Source: Coemansia sp. RSA 922 (lineage: Eukaryota > Kickxellomycota > Kickxellomycetes > Kickxellales > Kickxellaceae). Taken from it: a DNA stretch of 46,650 nt. Position numbers and translations under genes: made by a program. Where the stretch lies: assembly GCA_027577415.1 (NCBI GenBank), contig JANBQS010000045.1, positions 1-46,650 on the forward strand, in the 5' to 3' direction. This document shows, one piece after another, positions 45,226 to 46,650 of this stretch. The notes under the pieces are model-generated. The model was given only the letters and a program-made list of their open reading frames with translations, did no database searches and was not told the origin of the DNA. How positions within the stretch are numbered: the first letter of the stretch is position 1; the number at the start of each line of letters is the position of its first letter.

Positions 45226-45627
45226 TCATGTGATGCTGAACAGAGCTGCGGCCAGCTCCCTTGACGGCAGAGCCTCCGAGGTAAACCGCGACTGCGCAAT
45301 CGCCACGAGCGCAGCAGTTGTGTGGACACAGGGCGCCGCGGCCTCTGTCGGCTCTTGCCGTGTGCAAGCGCTGCAATACGGGCCTGGAAGCAGGCAGTAG
45401 CAAACGTCGTCGCAAGGCTGAGCTGCAGACTTGACTTTGAAAAGCGAGCGGCTGTTGCTGCTTAGGCAAACTACGCCACGGTCAACCAGCCTTAGTGCAG
45501 TGAGCATGTGCTCGTGGCCGAGGAGGACATACAGGTCAGCTATCTCGGCATCCGCATGCTCTGCGGCCTGCGATACTCGGTGAATGTCTTTAACAATTGA
45601 AGCCAGCTGCTGCTGTACGTAGTCCAT
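45226..45627 (-). CDS. SWS1: SWIM-domain protein, Sws1/ZSWIM7 homologue
   Basis: This 133-residue protein aligns along its length with human ZSWIM7 (140 residues) and fission yeast Sws1, the SWIM subunit of the Shu complex that promotes Rad51 filament formation in homologous recombination. LYVLLGHEHMLTALRLVDR matches the region before the zinc motif. The SWIM ligands appear as C85 and C88 (PYCSACTR) and C100-x-H102 (PCVHTTAALVAI). The first pair is spaced CxxC instead of the usual CxC. The longer open frame to an ATG at 45768 reads through a TTTTATTTTAG acceptor-like sequence and adds no family similarity, so the ATG at 45627 is used. A leader intron ending at about 45636 is likely. Confidence 0.78.
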   Translation of the reverse strand: MDYVQQQLASIVKDIHRVSQAAEHADAEIADLYVLLGHEHMLTALRLVDRGVVCLSSNSRSLFKVKSAAQPCDDVCYCLLPGPYCSACTRQEPTEAAAPCVHTTAALVAIAQSRFTSEALPSRELAAALFSIT

Positions 45628-46092
45628 CCTGCCTAAAATAAAAGAAGAAAAAGTGTGAAGAAAAACTTGATGACAGAGCCGTCTGATTAGAGCTCTGTAA
45701 GGACATAAGCAGCAAGTGCCTCTTGGTGCCAAGTGATCTCGGCACCTTATGGATGACGTATTTGACATGATCTACCTGTCGCGTACAAACACAGCTCAGG
45801 CATATGACCACTCCACACATGATGATGGCTTAGAGCCTAACAATGGAGCTAATTTGTCAAAAAAAATATTTTTTGACCTAGGCATTGTTTTGATATCAAT
45901 TGTGGCTATATCTTTGACAGAGACTAGACAGTTGGGACACATCTAAAGACCTCGCCTGCCAGTACATAAAGCACGTACAATTTCTAATTGACAACTCACC
46001 CGTCACTTGCGCCTTGCCCCCAACATTTCTGCATCTCTTGGGTTTACCGAGCCTTAACTTGGAGAAGAAATCCCTAGCCATATATCCACACT
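45628..46092. promoter_or_regulatory. Divergent intergenic region, SWS1 / JEN-like transporter
   Basis: These 465 bp hold both promoters. On the SWS1 side a TTTTATTTTAG acceptor-like sequence ends a few bases before the ATG, and a possible donor (CAG/GTAGAT) lies near 45775. This suggests a leader intron. An A/T-rich stretch at about 45855-45905 could be the core promoter of the transporter gene. Confidence 0.45.
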
Positions 46093-46650
46093 ATGAGTAA
46101 AGTGGAGGACGTACTTGAACTGGGCGCGCGGCTGCCTGATAATGTCGAAAAAACAAACGCGCATGCTGAGGAGGGTGCGCCGGGCACCGCCGAACCAAGT
46201 AGGGAGGTTGAAGATCAGCCTGCAACTTTAGCACGACACACTAGAATGTCGAGTAGATTCAGTCATATTTGGGAGTTATTCGAGCGGCCTGACCCTAGAA
46301 GCAAGCTCCAGAACCCACTGACGCTACTCAGGCTCAGCCCTCGCCAGGCATACACGTTTTTGGTCGCCTTTCTTGGCTGGATGGTCGACGCTATTGACTT
46401 TTTCTGCGTATCAATGTCCACGACTGAGCTGGGCGATGCATTTGGCGTAGAGCCATCACGAGTGACCTCGGCTATCACCGTGACCCTTATGCTGCGGCCT
46501 GTCGGCGCACTCGTCTTTGGCATCATTGCTGATCGATACGGCCGCCGCATTCCGCTAATGGTAAATCTCTTCCTGTTTACGATTATCGAGTTGGCGTCGG
46601 GATTCTCCAACAACCTCTCTACATTTGTCGGATTGCGCGCAGTGTACGGT
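46093..46650 (+). CDS. JEN-type carboxylate/proton symporter (cut by the window end)
   Basis: The frame opens at an ATG at 46093 and stays open for 186 codons to the window edge, so only the N-terminal third is visible. A polar N-terminal tail of ~85 residues precedes the first membrane helix (YTFLVAFLGWMVDAIDFF). The major-facilitator signature follows: ITVTLMLRPVGALVFGIIADRYGRRIPLMVN, split here as LMLRPVGALVFG and ADRYGRR. IELASGFSNN and LRAVYG then follow. The WxxDAxDFF and LMLRxVGAxxFG patterns match the Jen1 lactate/pyruvate permease group (sialate/monocarboxylate branch of the MFS). Jen-type genes are typically glucose-repressed, but no regulatory site was recognised here. Confidence 0.85.
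   Translation, partial: MSKVEDVLELGARLPDNVEKTNAHAEEGAPGTAEPSREVEDQPATLARHTRMSSRFSHIWELFERPDPRSKLQNPLTLLRLSPRQAYTFLVAFLGWMVDAIDFFCVSMSTTELGDAFGVEPSRVTSAITVTLMLRPVGALVFGIIADRYGRRIPLMVNLFLFTIIELASGFSNNLSTFVGLRAVYG

Noticed and set aside
45628..45768. N-terminal extension of SWS1 from an upstream ATG
   Set aside because: The extension reads through an acceptor-like TTTTATTTTAG and has no similarity to ZSWIM7, whose N-terminus is matched from 45627.
1..46650. Mobile elements, CRISPR arrays, viral insertions, secondary-metabolite cluster
   Set aside because: No transposase, reverse transcriptase, integrase, terminal repeats, spaced identical repeats, viral genes or biosynthetic megasynthases were seen. 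The accessory content is low and codon style is uniform across genes.

Overview
The window looks like nuclear DNA of an early-diverging, non-flagellated fungus. I infer a zygomycete-type fungus, most plausibly Kickxellomycotina (Coemansia/Linderina-like). The fungal assignment rests on genes seen directly: two protein O-mannosyltransferases, GAL7, PHO88/SND3, a JEN-type carboxylate permease, MCM7 of yeast length, SKI2, a PUF4-type Pumilio and NAC-alpha. Genes are compact and intron-poor. The few introns are short (73-241 nt) and sit at the 5' ends of genes. A catalytically intact Argonaute, an EDC4/Ge-1 protein, a Sws1/ZSWIM7 protein, a possible AFF4-type C-terminal domain and a large ASH/HYDIN-like protein argue against a budding yeast. 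The genus assignment is inference.

Layout, left to right: partial unknown gene (-, cut by the window); TLG2 t-SNARE (+); GAL7 (+) facing PUF4 (-); a 1.4-kb PUF4 promoter/leader; mitochondrial RRF (-) divergent from EDC4 (+); EDC4 tail-to-tail with Argonaute (-); PHO88/SND3 (-); an ATP-grasp protein of unknown substrate (-); mitochondrial branched-chain aminotransferase (-) divergent from two tandem PMT genes (+); SFT2 (-) divergent from NAC-alpha (+); SKI2 (+) tail-to-tail with a Hook dynein adaptor (-); Hook divergent from the 1521-residue ASH-like protein (+), which faces MCM7 (-); an AFF4-like candidate (-); eIF4A (-); Sws1 (-) divergent from a JEN-type transporter (+) cut by the window end.

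I see no operon-like system, transposon, CRISPR array, virus or rRNA/tRNA gene. The genes are mostly housekeeping, but two themes recur. One is mRNA fate and translation: PUF4, EDC4, Argonaute, SKI2, eIF4A, NAC-alpha and mitochondrial RRF. The other is the secretory and endosomal route: TLG2, PHO88/SND3, two PMTs, SFT2 and Hook. The best candidates for undescribed biology are the ATP-grasp protein, whose first coding exon appears to be the ATG alone, the ASH-like giant in a fungus presumed to lack cilia, the possible AFF4-like scaffold, and the diverged upstream PMT paralogue.

Five genes (MCM7, eIF4A, PHO88, Hook, ATP-grasp) need a 5' exon that the longest open frame does not include. Their splice models were built here by eye from GT...AG sites and reading-frame continuity. 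Several other long frames begin upstream of the first ATG, so those starts were moved to the first in-frame ATG.
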